Below are positions 1 through 6,720 of a DNA stretch of 15,292 nt, one piece after another. The translations under genes were made by a program, and so were the position numbers. Under the pieces are notes generated by a model, which saw nothing but the letters and a program-made list of their open reading frames with translations, was not told the DNA's origin and did no database searches. Source of the DNA: a bacterium (lineage in GTDB: Bacteria; Verrucomicrobiota; Verrucomicrobiae; Limisphaerales; J093); NCBI GenBank assembly GCA_021839785.1, contig JAKCAB010000267.1, positions 1 through 15,292 on the forward strand. Reading direction: 5' to 3'. Each line of letters begins with the position of its first letter. Within the stretch, counting starts at the first letter, position 1.

Positions 1-711
1 GCCCGACTCGGCGGGCGGGCGGACACCCACGTCACCGGCCTCGCTGCGGGCGAAGGCAAGGTCACGGTGAACCGCTGGTACTACCGTCAGCGCATGGAAG
101 CCGCCTTCACGCGCGCGCAGCGGCCGTGGTTCATCGTCCTTGACCCTGGGACCCAGCCGGCCTGGCAGGGTGCGCCCGGCCAGGCCGCCGTCGAGACCGT
201 GGCCGTCACTCTGCCCGACTCCGCGAAGCGCACGACCGTCGCGGGTTTTCGCGAACCCGCGGCCGACGCCCAAACCATCCGCCCCGACGCGGCGCTGCTG
301 TTCGTCGCCGGCGCGGGCTGGACCAAGAAACAGGCTGACGGCCAGACGCATGTGCCGGACGCCGAGAAGCTGATTCGCGAGTTCCTCCAACTCACCCGCG
401 CCTCGCTGGGCAGCAGCAAATCGCTTGTCGATCTCGGCGGCGAAGGCCAGGCCGTGCTGTCGTTTCTCTCGCATCTGAACCAGATTGGCCAGACCGGCGC
501 CACGCCGCGGCATCCCAGGGGGCTTTCCGCCTGCTGCCACGGCGAGGAACCGCACACGGTCGGCTGGCGGTTCGTGAACGAGCGCCGCGCCATCAGCCTC
601 GACCCCAACTGCGGCTGGGCGCGCGGCAAGGCGGACGTGCTTTACGTTGCCGATGCGTTCGCCGTCATGGCCAAGGTGAACGAACTCCTCAAGTCGGCCG
701 CTGGCGCGTGA
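1..711 (+). CDS. etfA: Electron transfer flavoprotein alpha subunit (EtfA/FixB family), 5' truncated by window edge
   Basis: The reading frame is open from the first base, so the gene starts upstream of the window. The GTG at 67 is only an internal codon: the residues before it (an ARLGGRADTHVTG stretch) match the domain I / domain II linker of EtfA. 236 residues are visible, against about 310-330 for the family. EtfA with EtfB carries electrons between flavoprotein dehydrogenases and a quinone reductase or other acceptor, and its C-terminal domain binds FAD. Seen here: VAGAGW at the start of the FAD domain, a GSSK/LVDLGG segment where GASR/xVDAG is usual, and NQIGQTG, the family's phosphate-binding loop. 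The usual GISGAxQH loop that follows is replaced by ACCHGEEPHTVGW, and the INKD segment reads SLDPN. This points to a divergent EtfA branch. An etfB would be expected just upstream. Family assignment is strong; the electron partner cannot be told. Confidence 0.85.
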   Translation, partial: ARLGGRADTHVTGLAAGEGKVTVNRWYYRQRMEAAFTRAQRPWFIVLDPGTQPAWQGAPGQAAVETVAVTLPDSAKRTTVAGFREPAADAQTIRPDAALLFVAGAGWTKKQADGQTHVPDAEKLIREFLQLTRASLGSSKSLVDLGGEGQAVLSFLSHLNQIGQTGATPRHPRGLSACCHGEEPHTVGWRFVNERRAISLDPNCGWARGKADVLYVADAFAVMAKVNELLKSAAGA

Positions 712-762
712 CTCAAATTACTTTGTCGCCAAACCTGACGCACCGGCACGGAAGGTTTCGCA

Positions 763-840
763 GCACTCAGTGCTCTTGGATGCTGTGCCGGGGGGCACTC
801 AAAGCTCTGGACGCACAACGCGTCCAGCACGCCTGGACGC
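763..840. repeat. Cluster of short hairpins downstream of etfA
   Basis: Three inverted repeats lie in tandem: AGCACT/AGTGCT with a 1-nt loop (763-775), GTGCC/GGCAC around four G (785-798), and CTGGACGC/GCGTCCAG with a 5-nt loop (807-827). A further direct copy of CTGGACGC is at 833-840. No T-run follows, so a classical intrinsic terminator is unlikely. It may be a degraded intergenic repeat or an RNA 3'-end structure for etfA. The reading frame of the next ORF begins inside it, which weakens that ORF's proposed N-terminus. Confidence 0.4.
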
Positions 841-1141
841 CGGGTTCAGCGAAGTGGTGCGGGTCGCCCTCACCGCCCGCCGGCAGCAGAAGCTCCGGGA
901 GACCCTCCATCAAGCCCTCGGCCCGGAGGCGTCGCGCGTGCGCGTGGTTTTGCCCGACGAGTTGCTCGCCGCACTCGCCGACTGGGCGCTCCAAGACCTC
1001 GCCGGCGGGCGGACGGAACGCGGGAAGCGCGGCAAACGCCAGGTCCGCATCACGCGATCCTCGCTACCGGACGAGGAACGTACCCACCGTGAGGAGTCGC
1101 TCCTGGCCCAACTCGCCGCGACCATGAAGCGCAAGCCCTAG
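770..1141 (+). CDS. Hypothetical protein, possibly a gene fragment
   Basis: I do not recognise this protein. From about codon 29 the frame has strong GC3 bias and a protein-like composition: a charged helical stretch (ARRQQKLRETLHQALG), a segment VRVVLPDELLAALADWALQDLAGG, then a basic, hydrophilic C-terminus (GKRGKRQVRITR, then an acidic/basic helix ending KRKP). The first 28 codons run through the hairpin cluster, so the true start may be the GTG at 854 or 857, or the gene may have lost its 5' end. No Shine-Dalgarno is seen at any of these starts. Its TAG stop is in the same frame as the transposase remnant downstream, with no other stop before that remnant's ATG. The whole 712-1787 interval looks like decaying accessory DNA, so a gene fragment is as likely as an intact gene. 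Confidence 0.4.
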   Translation: MLLDAVPGGTQSSGRTTRPARLDAGFSEVVRVALTARRQQKLRETLHQALGPEASRVRVVLPDELLAALADWALQDLAGGRTERGKRGKRQVRITRSSLPDEERTHREESLLAQLAATMKRKP

Positions 1142-1165
1142 CCGCGCCTCGCCTCCGCTTCGGGG

Positions 1166-1191
1166 GCCCCGTGCTCCGGGAGCGCCGGGGC
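1166..1191. repeat. GC-rich nested hairpin between ORF 770-1141 and the transposase remnant
   Basis: GCCCCG (1166-1171) pairs with CGGGGC (1186-1191). Inside it GCTCC (1173-1177) pairs with GGAGC (1179-1183) around a single G. It lies 25 bp after the TAG at 1139-1141 and 20 bp before the ATG at 1211. There is no T-tract. It could be a remnant of an element end or a simple structural repeat. Confidence 0.35.
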
Positions 1192-1210
1192 GGGAGCCGG
1201 GGCTGAGCCC

Positions 1211-1564
1211 ATGAGCTGGCGCTGGCTGGTGAGCCGGGAGTTGGACGGTCATGGCCCGGAGGTGATCTGGCGGATCGGGCACCAGCGCTGGGGCGTGGCG
1301 AACCCTGCGGGCAACGAACTGACGCCGCATTATCACCTCACGCATGGTCCGCCTCACGAGCCGGTGGCGATCCTGGCGTGGCTGCTGATCCGGGTGCCGG
1401 GGTTCAATCTGTTTGAGCGGTTTGTCCGGCGGCACGGCAAGCTCGGGCGGCCGGGACGCATCACCTTGCAGGCGGTGGCGCGGCCACTGGATCGCGCCGT
1501 GGAGGCGGTGGCCGAACTCCCGCCGTTGTGGAGCGGAGGAGGGCTTGGGGCCGCGGTTCTTTGA
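1211..1564 (+). pseudogene. Remnant of an IS4-type (DDE) transposase, C-terminal part only
   Basis: The 117-aa frame resembles the last third of IS4-like DDE transposases. The stretch around residues 16-70 has the family layout: a short strand (WLVSRELDGHGP, EVIWRIGH), then RWGVANPAGNEL, where active proteins read RWxIENxxFNEL, then HYHLTH, then a hydrophobic helix with [10 protein letters not shown], matching the usual YNLFxxF segment. The catalytic glutamate of RWxxE is alanine here, and the N-terminal domain with both catalytic aspartates is absent from this frame and from the DNA just upstream. This is a dead fragment. No terminal inverted repeats or target-site duplication could be recognised. 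The 1565-1787 stretch that follows holds no supported gene and only the xylA promoter. Confidence 0.6.
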
Positions 1565-1736
1565 CGATGCCAAACCGGTTTCGGGGCGATCACGGAAGCA
1601 GTGTCGTTTGCGCCCGTGCCGACGCGGCTCGCAACACAGGAAAGACCACGGCTGCGCCAGGCGAAAACCAATCCGCCAATCGCCCGGGCCAGAATCCACA
1701 CCACCTTGCGGAATCCCTGACGGGACCACAGCGGCC

Positions 1737-1765
1737 TTGTCAGCGTTCCAGCACCTCCCTAAGCT
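1737..1765 (+). promoter_or_regulatory. Putative sigma70-type promoter of xylA
   Basis: TTGTCA at 1737-1742 (5 of 6 to the consensus -35), a 17-bp spacer, then TAAGCT at 1760-1765 (a TANNNT -10). Transcription would begin near 1772 and give a leader of about 16 nt before the ATG at 1788. No xylose-regulator operator palindrome was recognised. Confidence 0.45.
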
Positions 1766-1787
1766 GACCCCGCATTTGACACCGACT

Positions 1788-3122
1788 ATGAAGAAAGCGT
1801 CCCAATCCCTCGAATTTTTCCCCGACGTTCCCGTCATCCCGTACGAAGGTCCGGATTCCAGGAATCCGCTGGCCTTCAAGTGGTACAACCCCGACGAAAT
1901 CGTCGAGGGCAAGACCATGAAGGAGCACTTGCGCTTCTCGGTGGTGTATTGGCACACGATCCGCGGCATCGGCGCCGACATGTTCAGCATGACCCGGGCC
2001 TGGCAACGCCCGTGGGAGGACGGCACGGATTCGCTGGACATGGCGTTGAAGCGCGCGGGCGTGCTGTTCGAGTTCTGCCAGAAACTGGGCGCACCGTTTT
2101 ACGCTTTCCATGACCGGGACGTGGCGCCGGAAGGCCGGACCCTTACGGAGACGAACCGGAACCTCGACCGCGTGGTCAAGAAACTGAAGAAGTACCAGGA
2201 AGACACGGGCGTCGGCCTGCTTTGGGGCACCGCGTGTCTGTTCGTGCATCCGCGGTACATGCACGGCGCGGCCACGAGCTGCAACGCCGACGTGTTCGCC
2301 CACGCCGCGGCGCAGGTGAAGAAAGCCATCGAGGTCACCCACGAACTGGACGGCGCGGGTTACGTCTTCTGGGGCGGTCGCGAAGGGTATTCGACGCTGC
2401 TCAACACCGACATGAAGCGCGAGCTGGATCACCTGGGCGCCTTTCTGCACATGGCCGTGGATTGGAAGAAAGAGCTCGGCTTCAAAGGCCAGTTTTACAT
2501 CGAGCCGAAGCCCAAGGAACCGACGAAGCACCAGTACGACTCGGACGCCGCCGCCTGCCTGAATTTCCTCCGGCAATACGATTTGTTGGACCACCTCAAG
2601 CTGAACCTCGAGACGAACCACGCCACCCTGGCCGGCCACACCATGCAGCACGACCTCGAAGTGGCTGGGGCCGCCGGCGCGCTGGGCAGCATCGACGCCA
2701 ACACCGGTGACCTCCTACTCGGCTGGGACACCGACCAATTCCCGACCGACATTTACCTGACCACCCAGATCATGCTGACCGTGCTCAAGTACGGCGGGTT
2801 CACGACCGGCGGCACGAACTTCGACGCCAAGTGCCGTCGCGAAAGCTTCGAGCCGGTGGACCTCTTCCACGCACATATCGGTGGCATGGACGCTTTCGCC
2901 CGCGGCCTGAAAATCGCCGCGAAGATCCGCGCCGACGGCCGCCTGGCTGATTTCGTGAAGAACCGCTACGCCTCGTGGGACACCGGCATTGGCAAAGACA
3001 TCGAGAAGGGCAAGGTCGGCCTTGCCGAACTGGAGAAGCACGCGCTGAAACTGGGCGAGGTGAAGACGAACCAGAGCGGCCGTCAGGAGTTCCTCGAAAA
3101 CCTCATCAACGAATTCATCTAA
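1788..3122 (+). CDS. xylA: Xylose isomerase (class II)
   Basis: A 444-aa protein with the full set of class II xylose isomerase motifs; it interconverts D-xylose and D-xylulose (and glucose and fructose) using two divalent metals. Visible active-site elements are the catalytic His in [11 protein letters not shown] (H108, D111), WGTACLF with PRYMHGAAT (146-163), E199 in FWGGREGY, E239/K241 in [15 protein letters not shown]275/H278 in [13 protein letters not shown], the metal ligands D303, D314 and D316 in [17 protein letters not shown], and [13 protein letters not shown] (341-353). Length is normal for the class (about 435-445). The frame stays open upstream to 1413, but that extension runs through the transposase remnant and is Arg/Pro-rich noise; the ATG at 1788 begins the family's typical N-terminus ([12 protein letters not shown]). 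No xylulokinase or xylose transporter is adjacent, so the gene stands alone. A promoter lies just upstream and a terminator-like hairpin downstream. Confidence 0.97.
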   Translation: MKKASQSLEFFPDVPVIPYEGPDSRNPLAFKWYNPDEIVEGKTMKEHLRFSVVYWHTIRGIGADMFSMTRAWQRPWEDGTDSLDMALKRAGVLFEFCQKLGAPFYAFHDRDVAPEGRTLTETNRNLDRVVKKLKKYQEDTGVGLLWGTACLFVHPRYMHGAATSCNADVFAHAAAQVKKAIEVTHELDGAGYVFWGGREGYSTLLNTDMKRELDHLGAFLHMAVDWKKELGFKGQFYIEPKPKEPTKHQYDSDAAACLNFLRQYDLLDHLKLNLETNHATLAGHTMQHDLEVAGAAGALGSIDANTGDLLLGWDTDQFPTDIYLTTQIMLTVLKYGGFTTGGTNFDAKCRRESFEPVDLFHAHIGGMDAFARGLKIAAKIRADGRLADFVKNRYASWDTGIGKDIEKGKVGLAELEKHALKLGEVKTNQSGRQEFLENLINEFI

Positions 3123-3148
3123 GCCGCCGCCAGCGGCTGGATCGGTGT

Positions 3149-3190
3149 GCCGGGCGGGCGGCGGTGCCCTCGCCCGGCGTTTGCTTTCAA
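3149..3190 (+). terminator. Probable intrinsic terminator after xylA
   Basis: GCCGGGCG (3149-3156) and CGCCCGGC (3171-3178) form a perfect 8-bp stem with a 14-nt loop. It is followed by a T-rich stretch, GTTTGCTTTC. It lies 27 bp after the xylA stop and before the convergent hisH end at 3207. A second short stem, AGCCGC/GCGGCT, sits at 3122-3138 over the stop codon. Confidence 0.45.
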
Positions 3191-3206
3191 AATCTCCCCG
3201 GCCCGC

Positions 3207-3824
3207 TCAGGCTGCCAGCTCGACGAAATTCCGCAGTATCCGCAGGCCAACCGCCTGGCTCTTTTCAGGGTGGAATTGCGTCGCGAACACGTTGTCGCGC
3301 CAGATCGCGGAGGCGAAGACATCGCCGTAATCGGTGCGCGTGGCGACGATGGATTCATCCGCCGGCTGCGGGTAAAAGCTGTGGACGAAATAGACGTAGC
3401 TGCCGTCCACGACATCGCGAAGCAGCGGGCAGTCCGGGCGCACGATCTGGAGCTGGTTCCAGCCGATCTGCGGAATCTTCAGTCCGTGGCTCGCCGAGAA
3501 ACGCACCACCCGGCCGACGAACACGCCCAGGCCGGCGGCGCAACTGTTGAACTCCTCGCTGCGCTCGAACAACGCCTGGTAGCCGACGCAGATGCCCAGA
3601 AACGGCTTCCCGGTTTGAATGAAGTCCTTGCAGGCGCCGATCAACTCCTGCCGGCGCAGCGCGTTCAGGCAGTCGTCAAACGCCCCCACGCCGGGCAGCA
3701 CCACCGCCCGCATGTCCCGCAAGCCCTCGGGCCGGGTCACCAAGGTCACCTCGGCGCCCAGGTGGCGAAGCGCCTTGTGGACGCTCCGCAGGTTGCCGGC
3801 TCCGTAATCGATCAGCGCGATCAC
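3207..3824 (-). CDS. hisH: Imidazole glycerol phosphate synthase, glutaminase subunit HisH
   Basis: A 205-aa class I glutamine amidotransferase of normal HisH length. With HisF it makes imidazole glycerol phosphate and AICAR from PRFAR, feeding ammonia from glutamine into histidine synthesis in the cytoplasm. The N-terminus IALIDYGAGNLRSV is diagnostic. The oxyanion strand is PGVGAF (44-49), the nucleophile C79 lies in GICVGYQALFE (usual form GICLGMQ), and the H185/E187 pair lies in QFHPEKS, completing the Cys-His-Glu triad. The start is GTG at 3824; an ATG a few bases upstream in another frame ends at once (ATGCTGCCCGCGTGA). No hisF, hisA or other his gene is next to it, so it is an orphan his gene. 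A TATGCT hexamer exactly 6 bp before the GTG suggests a leaderless transcript. Confidence 0.95.
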   Translation of the reverse strand: MIALIDYGAGNLRSVHKALRHLGAEVTLVTRPEGLRDMRAVVLPGVGAFDDCLNALRRQELIGACKDFIQTGKPFLGICVGYQALFERSEEFNSCAAGLGVFVGRVVRFSASHGLKIPQIGWNQLQIVRPDCPLLRDVVDGSYVYFVHSFYPQPADESIVATRTDYGDVFASAIWRDNVFATQFHPEKSQAVGLRILRNFVELAA

Positions 3825-3830
3825 GCGGGC

Positions 3831-3858
3831 AGCATAAAGACCTGCCGGCCGGATTCAA
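3831..3858 (-). promoter_or_regulatory. Putative leaderless promoter of hisH
   Basis: On the minus strand: TTGAAT (3858-3853), a 16-bp spacer, TATGCT (3836-3831), then GCCCGC and the GTG start at 3824. A -10 six bases before the start codon puts the expected transcription start at or within a base or two of the GTG. The same spacing is seen at hemB and at the DUF4230 gene. Confidence 0.45.
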
Positions 3859-3929
3859 CCTGGCAAAGCGGCTGGCGGTTGAGCGGTTCGCGACGCCGGA
3901 CGCGCAACTTCGGTGAACGACTGGCCGGA

Positions 3930-3979
3930 CCACCTGGTACAGAAAATGTCGCAATTGCGACATTATTTGTACCATGTGG
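3930..3979. repeat. 50-bp imperfect palindrome with a perfect 18-bp core
   Basis: The arms pair at 22 of 25 positions around a centre between 3954 and 3955. The core ATGTCGCAATTGCGACAT (3946-3963) is perfect, and GGTACA (3936-3941) pairs with TGTACC (3968-3973). It is clearly more AT-rich than its surroundings and lies in the divergent region between hisH and the 4115 gene, about 105 bp from the hisH start and 135 bp from the other. It could be a symmetric operator for a dimeric or tetrameric regulator, or a short mobile palindrome (REP/MITE type). The rest of 3825-4114 holds no gene I can support. Confidence 0.7.
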
Positions 3980-4114
3980 AAAAACGGTGAGCCCGCATCT
4001 CCAACCCCCGCCCCTGCGGGCCGTGCCGTTGGCGTGGCCCCGGCGGCTGTGATCGCGCCGCGCTGAATCTGCTTTTCCCCCGCGCGCGCGGTCGCCATCC
4101 TGCCGGCCAGCTTT

Positions 4115-5653
4115 ATGAGTTCGGCACCCAGCTCCGCTCCAGCGGGCAAGAAACACCGGCCTTGCCCGGCCTTGCAGGCGACCATCAGCGCTGCGAACTG
4201 CGGCAGCCAGCGCGGCAGCCGGTTGAACTGCCCGGCGGACTGCCCGTTTTTCCCTTTCGGCACGGCCGCTTACGATCTGTGGCTGAAGGTGGACGCCGGT
4301 TGGCTGAAGAAGGCGCTCGACCACGTCCTCACCGTGCGCGGACGACCAGCATTCGAAGCCGCCGTGAAAGCGCACCAGGTTCCGCTGGCGGATCGGAATT
4401 TCGAACTCGAATCCGCCGTCAGCCGCGGCTTGCATCACCTGCTCTTCCGCGAACCCGGACCCGACGGCAGGACGGTGGCGGAGGCTTGGGAGGCGGCGGG
4501 CTGGGCCGGCCTGAACAACGACGAGCGCGTGATGATGCGGTATCGCCGCACAGCTCAGCCCACGGTGGTGGAAGTCACGCGGGTGCTCGACGACCAGGCC
4601 CTGCCGTGTGTGGATTTGCTGGCACCCGACCGGCCCGCGTTCCCGGTGTTCGATCGCGCCGCGGCCACCCAGACGGTGCGGTTCAGCCGGTTGCTGACGT
4701 GGCTGACCGACTACCCGAATTTCGCCCGCCTCGGACTGCCGGCCATCCAAATTCCGCCGCATCTCTGGCCCGCGTGGCAGGAGTGTTTCCAGCGCGAGCT
4801 GGCCGAAACCACGGCGGCCAAACCCGACACGAACGCCAAATCGTTCCTGGCCGCGCACTGGAAGCGCTTCACCGAACTGGTGGGCGAGCTGGCCACCCAA
4901 CACCGCGAGCGCATGGTGGAGAACCTGGACCTTAACCAATGCCTGGCGAGCTACCGGTTGACCGCGCCGGTGACGGAGGTGGAGGCCGCGATCCGCGCCA
5001 AACCGGATTTCCGTGACGGCGAGGCGCGTGAAGAAGGCAACTTCGCCAAGCCGCTCGCCTTCTTCGATTGGCTGCGCCTGGGTGAGTCGGCGGCGCTCGA
5101 AAAGGAGTTGGGCGGCAGCGTGCACTTGGACGCCTCGGTGGACGGCGTGGGCACGGTGGGCAGCCTGCGACTTTACCCGGAGCACCTCGTGGTCGAGACG
5201 TTCTCGAAACGCAAACACGCCTTCGCCCGCCGCATGCTGGAACAGTATTTTGGCACGCTGGCGAAATTCGAGGAAGAGTCGGTGCTCGATCTGGCCCAGG
5301 TGGTCGAACAACGGTCGCGCCAGACGCAGTTGGTGGCGGCTGCGCGCTCGGCAGTCTTCGACGGCACGGTGCCGCCTTCGGATTCGCTGGCCCCCGCGCC
5401 CGAGCCGGCCGAGTCACTCGGAGACGCGCAGCGAGTCCACGAACAACACTACCAGCGGTTCCTGGACGCGGCACTGTCGGAGCTCGACGGCAAGACGCCC
5501 CGCGCGGCCGCGACCGACCCGGCCTTGCGCCCGCGTCTGACCGGGTTGCTGAAAACCCACGTGCACAACCTGGAGTTGCACAACCGGCGGGAGGGCACGG
5601 CGCTGTCGCTCGACAGTGTGCTTGACGAACTGGGTTTCCCCGAATTGAAGTAG
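4115..5653 (+). CDS. Uncharacterised 512-aa protein with N-terminal Cys4 motif (SEC-C-like style)
   Basis: I cannot name this protein. The N-terminus holds four cysteines, C17, C29, C39 and C43, in the frame RPCPALQ-CGSQRGSRLNCPADCPF, which looks like a small zinc-binding knuckle. The body is soluble, with no signal peptide or membrane segment. Recognisable blocks are an acidic/aromatic region VEVTRVLDDQALPCVDLL, then FSRLLTWLTDYPNFARLG, and near residues 345-385 a strand pair GSLRLYPEHLVVETFSKRK followed by a helix. That last block resembles the strand-helix unit found in bacterial proteins carrying SEC-C-type zinc motifs, but this is only a resemblance. The C-terminus (LTGLLKTHVHNLELHNRRE, then LDSVLDELGF) is helical. 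Codon use is like the neighbours and the long frame is opposed only by a GC-rich antisense shadow, so it is a real gene. The ATG at 4115 is the first that keeps the Cys motif; no clear Shine-Dalgarno is present. Confidence 0.75.
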   Translation: MSSAPSSAPAGKKHRPCPALQATISAANCGSQRGSRLNCPADCPFFPFGTAAYDLWLKVDAGWLKKALDHVLTVRGRPAFEAAVKAHQVPLADRNFELESAVSRGLHHLLFREPGPDGRTVAEAWEAAGWAGLNNDERVMMRYRRTAQPTVVEVTRVLDDQALPCVDLLAPDRPAFPVFDRAAATQTVRFSRLLTWLTDYPNFARLGLPAIQIPPHLWPAWQECFQRELAETTAAKPDTNAKSFLAAHWKRFTELVGELATQHRERMVENLDLNQCLASYRLTAPVTEVEAAIRAKPDFRDGEAREEGNFAKPLAFFDWLRLGESAALEKELGGSVHLDASVDGVGTVGSLRLYPEHLVVETFSKRKHAFARRMLEQYFGTLAKFEEESVLDLAQVVEQRSRQTQLVAAARSAVFDGTVPPSDSLAPAPEPAESLGDAQRVHEQHYQRFLDAALSELDGKTPRAAATDPALRPRLTGLLKTHVHNLELHNRREGTALSLDSVLDELGFPELK

Positions 5654-5696
5654 CGACTCGTTCCCCCTTGAGAAACGCAATAATCGACACCAGACC

Positions 5697-6044
5697 ATGA
5701 AGACGGATCGAATCCTCGCCTGGGTTGCCCTGACGGGTGGAGTGCTCGCGACCGGGTGCATCTCGCACCGCGAAACGGTCTATCGCGACGAGCCGCGAAT
5801 GAAGGTCGAGTTCGAGAACGACACCGCGGGGCGGATCTTTTACGAAGCGCTGAGCAAGTCGGCGGGCCGGTTCAAACGCAGCGAGAGCGCGACCGAAGTC
5901 AGTCTCCCGATCATTTTCGAGCACAAGCAGCGCACCGTCAGCGGCGAAAACGCCGCCTTCAACGACGCCGTGCGCCGCTGCGACACCAACCAGGACGGCA
6001 AAATCACGGAGCAGGAAGCCCGGATCTTCGCCGACCAGCCATGA
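5697..6044 (+). CDS. Small EF-hand lipoprotein
   Basis: A 115-aa protein with a lipoprotein signal peptide: basic start MKTDR, hydrophobic stretch 6-19, and a lipobox ending LATGC with the lipidated cysteine at 21 (Ala at -3 is less common but allowed). At the C-terminus DTNQDGKITEQE (96-107) is a complete EF-hand loop, with Asp or Asn at positions 1, 3 and 5, Gly at 6, Ile at 8 and Glu at 12. A single EF-hand in a secreted or periplasmic lipoprotein suggests calcium-dependent binding or structure; the partner is unknown. The middle (30-90) matches nothing I know. It starts 43 bp after the Cys4 gene. AATAAT at 5679-5684 lies in a 16-bp element shared with the FHA promoter, though no good -35 partner was found. 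Confidence 0.8.
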   Translation: MKTDRILAWVALTGGVLATGCISHRETVYRDEPRMKVEFENDTAGRIFYEALSKSAGRFKRSESATEVSLPIIFEHKQRTVSGENAAFNDAVRRCDTNQDGKITEQEARIFADQP

Positions 6045-6164
6045 ACGGGAAACCTGGCCCCTTTGCTACGCGCCACCCGCCCTTCCCGCGCACCGTTCGC
6101 TACGTTGAGTGCTACGCCTGATGAGCTTGCGAGGGAGCAAAAACCGGCCGCGTCACAAAACCGT

Positions 6165-6192
6165 TTGACTTGGACCCAGCCGCGTCAATAAT
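6165..6192 (+). promoter_or_regulatory. Putative sigma70-type promoter of the FHA gene
   Basis: TTGACT at 6165-6170, a 16-bp spacer and AATAAT at 6187-6192 give 5 of 6 matches in each hexamer. This is the best promoter in the window. Expected transcription start is near 6199, with a leader of about 15 nt. The rest of 6045-6213 holds nothing I can support. Confidence 0.6.
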
Positions 6193-6213
6193 CGGCGCCA
6201 GCTTACCTACCAA

Positions 6214-6720
6214 ATGGCCAAGCTTGTTGTTTTGACTGAAGGGTTCGCCGGCACCGTTCACGAACTGAAAAGTGAGCGGACGACTGTCGGTCGGCTGGAG
6301 GATAATGTTTTCCAGATTGCGGAGTCCTCCGTGTCGAGCCACCACTGCGAGCTGGTCCTCAAGGGCAACGAGGTCGAGGTCAAGGATCTCAATTCGACCA
6401 ACGGCACCTTCATCGCGAACGAACCCGTCTCGCACGGCATTCTGAAGCCCGGTCAGATTCTGCGGTTGGGCAGCGTCGAGATGCGGCTCGAAGACGGTAC
6501 GTCGTCCGGCGCCCCGGCCACGACCGCGAAAAAGCAACAGACCATGCCCATCGGCGGGGTGAAGCTCGGCGAGTTGGAGAACGCGGGCAAGACGGTCAAC
6601 GCAAGCTTCGCGAGGAAGAGCGACAAGACCAACAAGATCTTTCTTTACGGCGGGTTGGGTCTGGGTGCGGTCATCATCGCCCTGATCGTGTACGCGATCA
6701 TGCAGGTGACCAACAACTGA
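6214..6720 (+). CDS. FHA-domain protein with C-terminal membrane anchor
   Basis: A 168-aa protein. Residues 3-92 form a forkhead-associated domain with its phosphothreonine-binding residues intact: G26-R27 in VGRLEDN, S41/S42-H43-H44 in the SSVSSHH loop, and DLNSTNGT (58-65). A flexible linker follows (95-140), then a single hydrophobic helix at about 142-163 (IFLYGGLGLGAVIIALIVYA) with a 5-residue tail. The FHA domain therefore faces the cytoplasm on a tail-anchored protein. FHA domains read phosphothreonine made by Ser/Thr kinases and often act in envelope, secretion or division regulation; no kinase is encoded nearby, so the partner is unknown. It has its own promoter. Its TGA stop (6718-6720) directly abuts the hemB stop on the other strand. 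Confidence 0.93.
   Translation: MAKLVVLTEGFAGTVHELKSERTTVGRLEDNVFQIAESSVSSHHCELVLKGNEVEVKDLNSTNGTFIANEPVSHGILKPGQILRLGSVEMRLEDGTSSGAPATTAKKQQTMPIGGVKLGELENAGKTVNASFARKSDKTNKIFLYGGLGLGAVIIALIVYAIMQVTNN

Noticed and set aside
67..69. GTG at 67 as the start of etfA
   Set aside because: The frame is open to base 1 and the residues upstream match EtfA, so the gene is cut by the window edge.
1776..1781. TTGACA just before xylA as a -35 box
   Set aside because: It lies 6 bp from the ATG, so any matching -10 would be inside the coding sequence. The TTGTCA/TAAGCT pair further upstream is better placed.
1413..1787. N-terminal extension of the xylA frame to 1413
   Set aside because: The added 125 residues are Arg/Pro/Cys-rich, cross the transposase remnant and the xylA promoter, and match no xylose isomerase. 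The ATG at 1788 gives the family N-terminus.
1064..2041. 325-aa minus-strand ORF over the transposase remnant and xylA start
   Set aside because: No recognisable motif, and its 3' half lies opposite conserved xylA codons.
3821..5311. 496-aa antisense ORF opposite the Cys4-protein gene
   Set aside because: Arg/Gln/His-rich composition with no domain motifs. It is a mirror of the GC3 pattern of the plus-strand gene and runs through the 50-bp palindrome.
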